A stretch of 10,678 nt of DNA from JBDSLU01 sp039916225. Its GTDB lineage: Bacteria > Acidobacteriota > Vicinamibacteria > Vicinamibacterales > Vicinamibacteraceae. This document shows, in pieces, positions 1 to 7,307 of this stretch; position 1 is the first letter of the stretch; every line of letters begins with the position of its first letter. The position numbers and the translations under genes were made by a program. The notes beneath the pieces are model-generated. The model did not search any database. It was not told where the DNA came from and was given only the letters and a program-made list of their open reading frames with translations. The stretch covers positions 1 through 10,678 of the forward strand of contig JBDSLU010000289.1 in assembly GCA_039916225.1 (NCBI GenBank), read 5' to 3'.

Positions 1-1252
1 TGCGGTTCAGCGTCATCCGCCCGACCGGCATGATCGGTACCAGTTCTTCGGGAATGAGCTTGGTCGCGTCGAGTACGTCGAAGCTGAACGCCTCGGCCTG
101 CTCCTCGGTGAAGATCTGCACCCCCAGCTCCCACTCCGGGTAGGCGCCGGCTTCGATGGCCTCCCACAGATCGCGGCGGTGGAAGTCGGAATCGGCGCCG
201 GAAATCTTTACCGCCTCGTCCCAGACCAGCGAATGGGTGCCCTGCTTGGGATTCCAGTGGAACTTGACGAAGTGCGACGCCCCGGCCTCGTTGACGAAGC
301 GGTAGGTGTGGACGCCGAAGCCCTGCATCGTGCGGTAGCTGCGGGGAATGGCGCGATCCGACATCGCCCACATCAGCATGTGGGTGATCTCCGGCATCAG
401 CGAGGCGAAGTCCCAGAAGGTGTCGTGCGCGCTGCCGGCCTGCGGCATCGCGAAGTGGGGCTCGGGCTTGGCGGCATGGACGAGGTCGGGAAACTTCATC
501 GCGTCCTGGATGAAGAAGACCGGCATGTTGTTGCCGACCAGATCCCAATTGCCTTCGTCGGTGTAGAACTTCACCGCGAAGCCGCGAACGTCGCGCGCCG
601 TGTCGGTCGAGCCGCGCTCGCCGAGCACGGTCGAGAAGCGCACGAACACCGGCGTCTGCTTGCCGGCCTCACCGAAAATCGACGCCCGGGTGTATTGCGC
701 CAGTGGCTTGTAGCACTCGAAGTAGCCGTGCGCAGCCGACCCGCGGGCGTGGACGATGCGCTCCGGAATGCGCTCGTGATCGAAGTGCGTGATCTTCTCG
801 CGGAGGATGAAGTCCTCGAGCAAGGTCGGGCCGCGCAGGCCGGCCTTCAGCGAGCTCTGGTTGTCGGCGACCGGGACGCCCTGGTTGGTGGTCAGGGCGC
901 GGGCGGTGGAATCGACGCGGACCCGATCGAGCGACTGCGACAGCGGGTTCGCACCGATCGGCGGACCACCGCTGCCGACTTTCTCGGAGCCGTTCGCTTC
1001 GCTGACGGTACTGGCGCCGGCGATGGGATCGGTCGGCTTGACGGTCGCGCCGGCGGGCGGCGCGAGGAACGCCTGCGGGTCGTACTCGCTCGCCTTGTTG
1101 GGGTTGAACGGGAAGGCCGCGGCAACTTCAGCGCCAGCGGCCATCTTCTCGGCGGCGGCGTCCGCGGGTACCGCGCCTGATGGCCGAGCCGGACCGCTGA
1201 CGGTCGTACGGCTGTTGCGCGCGTTTCGCTTGGGGGGTTGCTGACTGGGCAT
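1..1252 (-). CDS. katE: Clade-II (HPII/KatE-like) heme catalase, N-terminal part, cut at window edge
   Basis: The product should break down hydrogen peroxide to water and oxygen using a heme cofactor. Reading leftwards from the ATG at 1252, 417 residues are visible and the frame stays open to base 1. After a roughly 110-residue Ala/Pro/Gly-rich N-terminal arm, the hallmark LTTNQGVPVADNQSSLKAG appears (about 120-138), then GPTLLEDF, ITHFDHERIPER and IVHARGSAAHGYFE, which carries the catalytic His168. GNWDLVGNN carries the catalytic Asn241. The His-Asn spacing of 73 equals that of E. coli HPII as I recall it (128/201). The long N-terminal arm and these motifs indicate the large-subunit clade rather than small-subunit catalases. 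The visible part ends at GRMTLNR, so the heme-ligating Tyr and the C-terminal flavodoxin-like domain lie outside the window. The ribosome site is weak (AGG-like, about 7 nt upstream). Family assignment is very secure; the exact start is less so. Confidence 0.96.
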   Translation of the reverse strand, partial: MPSQQPPKRNARNSRTTVSGPARPSGAVPADAAAEKMAAGAEVAAAFPFNPNKASEYDPQAFLAPPAGATVKPTDPIAGASTVSEANGSEKVGSGGPPIGANPLSQSLDRVRVDSTARALTTNQGVPVADNQSSLKAGLRGPTLLEDFILREKITHFDHERIPERIVHARGSAAHGYFECYKPLAQYTRASIFGEAGKQTPVFVRFSTVLGERGSTDTARDVRGFAVKFYTDEGNWDLVGNNMPVFFIQDAMKFPDLVHAAKPEPHFAMPQAGSAHDTFWDFASLMPEITHMLMWAMSDRAIPRSYRTMQGFGVHTYRFVNEAGASHFVKFHWNPKQGTHSLVWDEAVKISGADSDFHRRDLWEAIEAGAYPEWELGVQIFTEEQAEAFSFDVLDATKLIPEELVPIMPVGRMTLNR

Positions 1253-1388
1253 GCACTGGCCTAGTTAGCATTTGTCGTACCACGCATTCGAGGTGCCGAA
1301 GGCGCCGATGGCGCTGGCGAATGGGCAGCGCATGCCACATCCTGAAACCGCGACGCGCTCTATTCGGATGCGCGCCGCAGCGTCGTCG
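1253..1388 (-). promoter_or_regulatory. Intergenic region upstream of the catalase gene
   Basis: This 136-nt gap separates the end of the TonB receptor gene from the catalase start, both on the minus strand. It probably carries the catalase promoter. An A/T-richer patch (AAATGCTAACTAG on the minus strand, about 1259-1271) stands out in the GC-rich context and could contain a -10 element, but no convincing -35 partner was found. I saw no strong hairpin followed by a T-run after the receptor gene. Read-through from the receptor operon into the catalase therefore cannot be excluded. Confidence 0.35.
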
Positions 1389-3365
1389 TCAGAATCGCAA
1401 CGTCGCGCGCAGCGAAACGCTGCGCCCGTCCTGCGGGATCAGGTCCTGGCGGAACTCGACGCCGACCGGGTGCGCGTAGGCCGTGTCGAACAGGTTGCTC
1501 ACGCGCGCGGCGAGGGAGAAGGCGCGGCGAGACGGCGTCATGTTGACGTTGACGTTGGTCAGCCACACGCCGTCGATGGGCGTACCCAGCGTCGAGAAGC
1601 GGCGCCCGACGTACTGCGACTCGGCCGCGATGGCGACGCGGCGCTGCCACAGCGGCAACGACGCCTGCACCACGGCCAGCCGGCGCGGCGAGTTCGACAG
1701 CTCGACGTCCGCGAGCGGGTCGCGCGTCTGCTGGGCGACGAAGCTGCCGCGCACCAGGAGTCCGGAGGTCCAGCGCCGCTCGGCCTCCAGCTCGACGCCG
1801 TGCGAGCGCGCCTGTTCGCGGTTCTCGAAGATGTAGTCGGCGCGCTGCGAGATCAGGTTCCGGGCGTTGGTGATGTAGCCGGTGGCGGTGAGGCGCAGCG
1901 TGCCGCCGACGTACTGCTCGTAGACGACCTCGGAGGTCCGCAGCCGTTCCGGCTGCAGCACCCGCTGGTCGGGGTCGGGGTAGTAGTAGGTCTCGTAGAC
2001 GGACGGGGCCCGGTAGGCCTCGCCGTAGAGCGCCTTGAACGCCGTGTCGGCGTCGGTGCGGTAGACCAGCCCGGCACGCGGCGTCGCGGTGCCGCCCGTC
2101 AGGCTCCACCAGTCGTAGCGGGCGCCGACCGTCGCCGTCAACCGGCGATGCAGCGTGATCTCGTCCTGGGCGTAGACCGCCACCTGGTTCGACTGGTACT
2201 GGGAATCCACCGTGACCTCGACCGGATCGAGATAGAGGAATTTCTGATCCTGCAGGAGGTTGCGTCGGTACTCGAGCCCAGTGGTGATGTGCTGGCGCTC
2301 GCCGACCCGCCTCGAGGCCGTGCCCTCGACGCCGATCCAGGCGCCGTCGCCCGAGTCGTCGGTCGACCCGCCGTCCAGGAAGACGTAGCGACCGCGATAG
2401 CGGGTGATGTCGGCGAAGGCCCGGCCGGTCAGCGCCGCCCCCTTGAACGCGCCGGTGACCATGCCATCCACCCAGCCGCGGTCGTCCTCCGTGTAGTTGC
2501 GATTGTCGAAGGTCGTACCGTACGAGCCGGTCGGAATCAGCTTCCGACGGTGGACGTAGGCGCCCTGCAGCGTGAAGCGACCGCGACCGAGCGAGCCGAA
2601 GAGGCTGGTGGCGGATTCATCGTCGGCGTTGCGATTGACACCGGAGTTGAACGCCGGCTCGTCGAACTCGGGGAAGTAGAGCGCCTCCTGGCCCGAGGAG
2701 CCGAGGTGCGAGATCGAGAACAGCGAATCGACACCGGACTTGCTCCGCTGGCCGTAGCTCGTGCGGACACGGTAGGTGTCGAAGGTGCCGAGTTCGATGC
2801 TGGATTCGCTGCCGCCGACGCCGCCGCCCGGTCGCAGGACCACGTTGATGACCGCGAAGAACGCGCTGGTGCCATAGAGCGCCGATCCCGGCCCGCGGAT
2901 GACCTCGATCCGGTCGACGAGGGCCATGTCGATCGGGAACTCGAAGCCGACCAGCGCCTGATCGTAGACGTTGTCGTTGAAGCGATGGCCGTTGACCAGA
3001 ATCAAGATGCGGTTGTTGTAGTCGGTGGGCCGGCTGAAGCCGCGGACGCCGACATAGGAGTAGTTCCGGTCGTTGGTGACGTAGAAGCCGCGCACGCTGG
3101 TCAGCGCCTCGGCCAGCGTCCGCCAGCCGAACAGGCGGATGTCCTCGGCGGTGACGATGGTCACCGACGATGGCGCCTCGGTCACCCGCTGCTCCCGCTT
3201 GGCGGCGCCGAAGACCGTGCCCACCTCGACCGACATCAGATCCTCGAGGCTCTTGTCGGCCAGCCCGCCCGGTGGCTCGGCAGGCGGCGTCTGGGCCCGG
3301 ACGGGCGCGGCGTCACCGGCGAGAACGGTCAGGAGCAGGAGCGCGCAAGGAATCGTGAATCGCAT
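1389..3365 (-). CDS. TonB-dependent outer-membrane receptor without an STN signalling domain
   Basis: A 658-residue outer-membrane beta-barrel that should import a ligand using TonB/proton-motive force; the ligand cannot be told from sequence. A signal peptide occupies residues 1-24 (hydrophobic CALLLLTVLAG, cleavage near VRA|Q). SLEDLMSVEV (39-48) follows and is a likely TonB-box-type segment. The plug domain covers about 55-180 (APSSVTIVTAEDI, VRGFYVTNDRNYSYVGVRG, RILILVNGHRFND, VDRIEVIRGPGSALYGTSAF, INVV). The rest is a beta-barrel ending in the expected terminal aromatic (LRATLRF). Only about 30 residues separate the signal peptide from the plug, so there is no FecA-type STN domain for anti-sigma signalling. 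The start at 3365 is supported by AGGA at 3371-3374, five nt upstream, overlapping the stop codon of the YfiR-like gene. The two are therefore very likely translated from one mRNA. Linkage to YfiR and a sensor kinase suggests a sensing role as well as transport; that part is inference. Confidence 0.95.
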   Translation of the reverse strand: MRFTIPCALLLLTVLAGDAAPVRAQTPPAEPPGGLADKSLEDLMSVEVGTVFGAAKREQRVTEAPSSVTIVTAEDIRLFGWRTLAEALTSVRGFYVTNDRNYSYVGVRGFSRPTDYNNRILILVNGHRFNDNVYDQALVGFEFPIDMALVDRIEVIRGPGSALYGTSAFFAVINVVLRPGGGVGGSESSIELGTFDTYRVRTSYGQRSKSGVDSLFSISHLGSSGQEALYFPEFDEPAFNSGVNRNADDESATSLFGSLGRGRFTLQGAYVHRRKLIPTGSYGTTFDNRNYTEDDRGWVDGMVTGAFKGAALTGRAFADITRYRGRYVFLDGGSTDDSGDGAWIGVEGTASRRVGERQHITTGLEYRRNLLQDQKFLYLDPVEVTVDSQYQSNQVAVYAQDEITLHRRLTATVGARYDWWSLTGGTATPRAGLVYRTDADTAFKALYGEAYRAPSVYETYYYPDPDQRVLQPERLRTSEVVYEQYVGGTLRLTATGYITNARNLISQRADYIFENREQARSHGVELEAERRWTSGLLVRGSFVAQQTRDPLADVELSNSPRRLAVVQASLPLWQRRVAIAAESQYVGRRFSTLGTPIDGVWLTNVNVNMTPSRRAFSLAARVSNLFDTAYAHPVGVEFRQDLIPQDGRSVSLRATLRF

Positions 3366-3372
3366 AAAGGTC

Positions 3373-4017
3373 CTAGCCGACGATGCGGGCCAGACGTAGC
3401 AGGTGTGAGCTGATCTGCAGCCCGGCGCGGGCGGCAGCGGTGGTGTTGGCTTCGAAACGGATACGCGAGTCCGACGAGTAGAAATTGAGGACGACGCCGG
3501 CCGAGCCGTACCCGTTGGCGTCGCCGACGGTCAGGACCGGGTGTCCTTCGAACTGCCGCAGCAGGACGGGCAGGCGGTCGCGCTCCGAGGCGCCGATGAA
3601 GAGGAGCTGCGGCGTACCCGCGATGTCGCCGGCCTTGCGGACCGAACGCACGGCGATCGCCCGCCCGGCGACCTGCTGGCCGGCCGAGGCGCGTGCGAGG
3701 GCCTTGGCCAGGTCGTCGGCGCCGAGGACGACCACGTCGATGGGCGCCTCCGGCGTCGCCGCTGCCTGCGGCCACGTCACGAACTTCAGGAAATTGAGGA
3801 CGAACGCCGCCTTGACCTGCTGGTCGTCGAACTGTGCGTGCACGGGCGACGGCATGAACAGCAACGAGGCGATCGACAGCGCCAGGCAGAGCTGTCGAAG
3901 CAGGCGACGGCGGAAGGGAAAGGGTGCGTCTGGCACGATCTGGCACAACGCCCATCGCAGGGGCGTGCTGATCCAATCGGCGGCCCGTGACGCATCGAGA
4001 GTCGCCGGCTCGACCAT
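3373..4017 (-). CDS. YfiR-family (DUF4154) periplasmic regulator
   Basis: A 214-residue secreted protein of the YfiR family. In Pseudomonas, YfiR binds the periplasmic domain of the cyclase YfiN and holds it inactive; here the likely partner is the CHASE8 kinase encoded divergently. A positively charged stretch FRRRLLRQ (35-42) and hydrophobic helix (43-55) lead to VHA|Q at about 61/62. The mature part shows family hallmarks: VKAAFVLNFLKFVTWP (68-83), PVLTVGDANGY (160-170), GVVLNFYSSDSRIRFEAN (174-191) and the C-terminal AARAGLQISSHLLRLARIVG. The mature protein contains no cysteine; the only two (Cys25, Cys44) lie in the leader. The ATG at 4017 has a GGGAAGG element 9 nt upstream but leaves about 35 residues before the signal peptide's charged region. 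A GTG at 3936 (codon 28) would give an ordinary 34-residue signal peptide. The gene is followed after 7 nt by the TonB receptor gene, forming an operon. Confidence 0.93.
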   Translation of the reverse strand: MVEPATLDASRAADWISTPLRWALCQIVPDAPFPFRRRLLRQLCLALSIASLLFMPSPVHAQFDDQQVKAAFVLNFLKFVTWPQAAATPEAPIDVVVLGADDLAKALARASAGQQVAGRAIAVRSVRKAGDIAGTPQLLFIGASERDRLPVLLRQFEGHPVLTVGDANGYGSAGVVLNFYSSDSRIRFEANTTAAARAGLQISSHLLRLARIVG

Positions 4018-4082
4018 TCACGCTGGCCTTCCCGCCGCCGATTCCTTTCCCGAGGTACCAGGCGCGGCCGACCGCCTGACCA
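4018..4082. promoter_or_regulatory. Compact divergent control region between yfiR-like gene and hybrid kinase
   Basis: Only 65 nt separate the divergent start codons of the YfiR-like gene (minus) and the CHASE8 hybrid kinase (plus). No clear -35/-10 pair was found on either strand. At least one promoter therefore probably lies inside the opposite coding sequence, or the two overlap. Two small symmetrical elements are visible: GGTACC at 4054-4059 and GCGG-CCGA-CCGC at 4064-4075. The second sits just upstream of the kinase start, where a ribosome site would be expected. Shared control of both transcripts is likely from the layout alone. Confidence 0.45.
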
Positions 4083-6086
4083 ATGTCTGCGCTGCCCCAG
4101 CCGTCGATTCGCCGCAAGCTGACCATCACCATCGCCATCACCAGTGCTCTGGCGCTGGGGCTGGCGGCGGCGGCGCTCGTCGTCTACGACATCTCGACCT
4201 ATCGCCAGGCATTAACCCGCGACATCGAGGCGCTCGCCGATCTGGTCGGCAACAACAGCACGGCCTCGCTCGCCTTCGGCGACAGCGCGGCGGCGCGCGA
4301 GACCCTCCAGTCGCTCGCCGTCCGGCCCGACGTCGAAGCCGCCGCGGTCTATACCGCCTCGGGGCATCGCCTGGCCGACTACTCGCGCGCCGGGCAGCGG
4401 GCGCCGGAGTCCCTGGCCGGAAGCGACGGCGTCACGACCAGCGGTCGTGAGTTCGCGGTCATTCGGTCGGTGACCCTGACCGGGCAATCGGTCGGCCGTG
4501 TCTACGTCCGCTCCAACCTGCAGCAGCTCGAGGCCCGCATCTGGCGCACCGTCAGCATCACGACGGTCGTCTTCGTCCTGTCGACGGCGCTGGCCGTCGG
4601 CCTCGGCCACCGCCTGCAGCGGCCGATTGCCGCCCCGATCCAGATGCTGTCGCGCGCGGCGAAGCGCGTCTCCTCGACCCGCGACTACAGCCTGCGCATC
4701 GAGGACGACACCAGCGTCGAAGAGATCAGCGTGCTGGTCGCGACGTTCAACGACATGCTCGCGCAGATCCAGGTCCGCGACCTGGAGTTGCAGCGCCACC
4801 AGGAGCATCTCGAGGAACAGGTCGCCCAGCGCACCGCGCAGCTCACCGAGGCCAAGGATCGGGCCGAAGAAGGCAGCCGGGCCAAGAGCGACTTCCTGGC
4901 CAACATGAGCCACGAGATCCGGACGCCGATGAACGGCGTGCTGGGCATGGTCGAGCTCGCCCTTGACGGATCGATGCCGGCGGCGCAGCGCGCGGACCTG
5001 CAGACCATCCGCGGCTCGGCCGAGTCACTGCTCGTCATCATCGACGACATCCTCGACTTCTCGAAGATCGAAGCCGGTCAGCTGAGCGTCGACCCGGTGC
5101 CGATGTCGCTCGCCAGCCTGGCGCGGATGGTGGTCGAATCGTTCGAGCTGCGGGCGCACCAGAAGGGGCTGACCCTCCGCTGCGAGCTCGCTCCCGACCT
5201 GCCACCGGCGGTGCGCCTCGATCCCGGCCGGCTGCGGCAGGTGCTCGTGAACCTGCTGGGCAACGCCGTCAAGTTCACCAGCCAGGGCACGGTGACCCTG
5301 GCCGTCGGCCATCAAGGCGTGCTGGCCGACGGGCGCGTGGCACTGACGTTCGCCGTCCGCGACACTGGCATCGGCATCGCCCCGGCGCGCCTCGAAGCCA
5401 TCTTCCAGCCGTTCACCCAGGCCGACACCTCGATGACCCGGCGCTTCGGCGGCACCGGCCTGGGGCTGACCATCTCATCGCGTCTGGTTGCGCTGATGGG
5501 CGGTTGGCTGAACGTCAACAGCACCGAGCGGGTCGGCAGCGAGTTCATGGTCCGCCTGCCTGCCGAGATCGCAAAAGAGGGCGAGATAGGACCGGCCAGC
5601 GACGGCCCCCCGCGGCTGCTGCCCGCCGACGTCGTCCCCGCGCCGCCCGAGACGGTCGAGGAACGGGCCGCCACCGCGCTCGGGCACCAACTGCGCGTGC
5701 TGGTCGCCGAAGACAACCCGGTCAACCAGCGCATCACCCAGCACCTCCTGCGCAAGCGCAAGCTGTCGGTGACGCTGGCCGACGACGGCCGCCAGGCGGT
5801 CGACGCGTTCCAGGCCGGCCGCTTCGACCTGGTGCTGATGGACGTCCAGATGCCGGAGATGGACGGCTTCGAAGCCGTGGCGGCCATCCGGGCTCTCGAG
5901 CACGCGCAGGGCCGGCCGCACACGCCCATCGTCGCCGTGACCGCGCACGCGATGGTCGGCGACCGCGAGAAGTGCCTCGAGGCCGGGATGGACGCCTACC
6001 TGTCCAAGCCGCTGCGCCGCCAGCTGCTGTTCGAGCTCGTCGACGAGCTGCTCGGCGTCGCCAACGGCACGACGACCAAGCACTGA
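4083..6086 (+). CDS. CHASE8-HAMP hybrid sensor histidine kinase with C-terminal receiver
   Basis: A 667-residue inner-membrane kinase that should sense a periplasmic cue, phosphorylate its own His, and pass the phosphate to its receiver. Order: TM1 (about 13-35), periplasmic CHASE8-type sensor (about 36-155, with DIEALADLVGNNSTASLAFGD), TM2 (156-176), HAMP (176-230), coiled coil (230-265), and HisKA with His277 in FLANMSHEIRTPMNGVLGM. The ATPase follows, with N box NLLGNAVKF (390-398), G1 DTGIG (427-431), F box FQPF and G2 GGTGLGL (456-462). After a Pro-rich linker, the receiver (about 537-655) has Glu543/Asp544, phospho-acceptor Asp587 in LMDVQMPEMDGF, Thr620 and Lys642. All catalytic residues are present. 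There is no C-terminal HPt, so onward transfer needs a separate protein. The same sensor type occurs in YfiN, which fits the neighbouring YfiR-like gene. The start is fixed by an in-frame TGA at 4077-4079, although no clear ribosome site precedes it. Confidence 0.95.
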   Translation: MSALPQPSIRRKLTITIAITSALALGLAAAALVVYDISTYRQALTRDIEALADLVGNNSTASLAFGDSAAARETLQSLAVRPDVEAAAVYTASGHRLADYSRAGQRAPESLAGSDGVTTSGREFAVIRSVTLTGQSVGRVYVRSNLQQLEARIWRTVSITTVVFVLSTALAVGLGHRLQRPIAAPIQMLSRAAKRVSSTRDYSLRIEDDTSVEEISVLVATFNDMLAQIQVRDLELQRHQEHLEEQVAQRTAQLTEAKDRAEEGSRAKSDFLANMSHEIRTPMNGVLGMVELALDGSMPAAQRADLQTIRGSAESLLVIIDDILDFSKIEAGQLSVDPVPMSLASLARMVVESFELRAHQKGLTLRCELAPDLPPAVRLDPGRLRQVLVNLLGNAVKFTSQGTVTLAVGHQGVLADGRVALTFAVRDTGIGIAPARLEAIFQPFTQADTSMTRRFGGTGLGLTISSRLVALMGGWLNVNSTERVGSEFMVRLPAEIAKEGEIGPASDGPPRLLPADVVPAPPETVEERAATALGHQLRVLVAEDNPVNQRITQHLLRKRKLSVTLADDGRQAVDAFQAGRFDLVLMDVQMPEMDGFEAVAAIRALEHAQGRPHTPIVAVTAHAMVGDREKCLEAGMDAYLSKPLRRQLLFELVDELLGVANGTTTKH

Positions 6087-6102
6087 TAGTCGTAGTCGTG
6101 CG

Positions 6103-7290
6103 ATGCTCCATCCGGCCATGCTGCTGACATCGGGGGAGCTGCTCGACGGCGTCCGGATCCTGATCGTCGAGGACGAGATCCTGCTGGCGGTCGAGCTCGC
6201 CGATCGCCTGGCCGGCTTCGGCGCGACGGTCGTCGATTCGGTCGATTCGGGGGCCGCGGCCCTGGCCGCCGCCGAGACCCATCGGCCCGACGTCGTGCTG
6301 ATGGACGTGCGGTTGAAAGGGGCCGTCGACGGCATCGACACGGCGCTCCAGATTCAGGAGCGCGTGCCGGTCGCCGTCGTCTTCCTCACCGCCCACTCGG
6401 ACACGGCCACGCTGGACCGCGCCCGGCGAGCCGGCGCCTACGGCTTTCTCAGCAAGCCGGTTCGTGAGCGCGACATCTGCTCGACGATCTCGACGGCGCT
6501 GGAACGGCACCGCCTCGAGCGCCGGGCGCACGAACTGAACGCCCGCCTCGTCGAGCAGGCGCAGCTCCTCGAAGCCAAGAACCGCGAACTGGACGAGTTC
6601 GCCTCGATCGTCAGCCACGACCTGCGCGCGCCGCTGCGCAACCTGCGCATGCTGCTCGACCTGCTGGGCGACGAGCCGCTGAGCGGGGACACCGCCGACA
6701 TCGTGCAGCGGGCCCGCAACAACGGCCGCCGGATGGCGACGCTCATCGACAGCCTGCTCGATCTCGCGCGAGCCGGATCCGCCGCCATGCGTTGCGAGGA
6801 CCACGACCTGGCCGCGCTCTGCGACGACGTGATCGGCGATCTCGGCCCGGCGATCGGGGAGAGCGGCGCCATCATCGCGCGACCGGAGCCCGGGCTGACG
6901 GTGACCGGCGACGCGGCGCTGCTGCGCCAGCTGCTCCAGAACCTGCTCTCGAACGCGCTGAAGTTCCGGCGCGACGGCGTCACCCCGGCGATCGCGATCG
7001 ACGGGCGCGCCACCGCCGACGCCGGCCTCGAGCTCGTCGTCCGCGACAACGGTCCGGGCTTCGACCCGCAGCACGCCCGCCGCCTCTTCCAACGGTTCGC
7101 CCGGCTGAGCATGCCGACACCGGTCGAGGGCGTGGGCATCGGGCTCGCCACCTGCGCCCGCATCGTCGAGCGCCACGGCGGCTCGATCCACGCCGACGCG
7201 ACGCCCGGTGCAGGCGCCGCCTTCACCGTGCGTTTGCCGGCTCGGACGCAGCCACCAGATACATCGTCTCCTCCCGCGCCGGCGTCCTGA
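6103..7290 (+). CDS. Soluble REC-HisKA-HATPase histidine kinase
   Basis: A 395-residue cytoplasmic protein with no membrane segment. The receiver (about 17-135) has Glu23/Asp24, phospho-acceptor Asp68 in VVLMDVRLKG, Thr96 and Lys118. Its RLKGAVDGIDTA stretch marks the receiver subtype often found at the head of PAS/HisKA or ANTAR proteins. A coiled coil (about 133-165) leads to HisKA with His172 in FASIVSHDLRAPLRNL. The ATPase follows: N box NLLSNALKF (280-288), G1 DNGPGF (315-320), F box LFQRFARL, and G2 GVGIGL (343-348), where Val replaces the usual Thr. The end is a Pro/Ser-rich tail. The gene begins 16 nt after the hybrid kinase stop, so the two are probably co-transcribed. Phosphate reaching Asp68 could control this kinase's own activity. 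A second ATG at 6118 is an alternative start; neither has a good ribosome site. The cognate output is unknown. Confidence 0.93.
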   Translation: MLHPAMLLTSGELLDGVRILIVEDEILLAVELADRLAGFGATVVDSVDSGAAALAAAETHRPDVVLMDVRLKGAVDGIDTALQIQERVPVAVVFLTAHSDTATLDRARRAGAYGFLSKPVRERDICSTISTALERHRLERRAHELNARLVEQAQLLEAKNRELDEFASIVSHDLRAPLRNLRMLLDLLGDEPLSGDTADIVQRARNNGRRMATLIDSLLDLARAGSAAMRCEDHDLAALCDDVIGDLGPAIGESGAIIARPEPGLTVTGDAALLRQLLQNLLSNALKFRRDGVTPAIAIDGRATADAGLELVVRDNGPGFDPQHARRLFQRFARLSMPTPVEGVGIGLATCARIVERHGGSIHADATPGAGAAFTVRLPARTQPPDTSSPPAPAS

Positions 7291-7304
7291 GACCGGCTCA
7301 GGGC
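7284..7304. terminator. Hairpin between convergent kinase genes (possible two-way terminator)
   Basis: CCTGAG (7286-7291) and CTCAGG (7297-7302) form a perfect inverted repeat around a 5-nt loop. In plus-strand RNA the stem extends by one G-U and one G-C pair, to 8 bp. It overlaps the stop codon of the REC-HisKA kinase (7288-7290) and lies just before the stop of the convergent PAS kinase (7308). No U-run follows on either strand, so this is not a textbook intrinsic terminator, but it is the only hairpin in the 17-nt gap. Confidence 0.35.
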
Positions 7305-7307
7305 CCG

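Noticed and set aside
179..1180. A 333-codon plus-strand frame opposite the catalase gene
   Set aside because: Antisense shadow; the minus strand has uninterrupted catalase signatures.
1298..1312. GGTGCC-GAA-GGCGCC as a terminator after the receptor gene
   Set aside because: It pairs fully only in plus-strand RNA, whereas the flanking genes are read from the minus strand, where the stem has a mismatch. No U-run follows.
1272..3413. A 713-codon open frame on the plus strand opposite the TonB receptor gene
   Set aside because: It is a complementary-strand shadow of a GC-rich gene. Its translation is low-complexity, rich in Arg, Ala, Val and Asp, with no recognisable motif, while the minus-strand frame gives a complete TonB receptor.
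6087..6098. Direct repeat TAGTCG-TAGTCG between the two kinase genes
   Set aside because: Only two short units in a 16-nt gap; too small to distinguish from chance.
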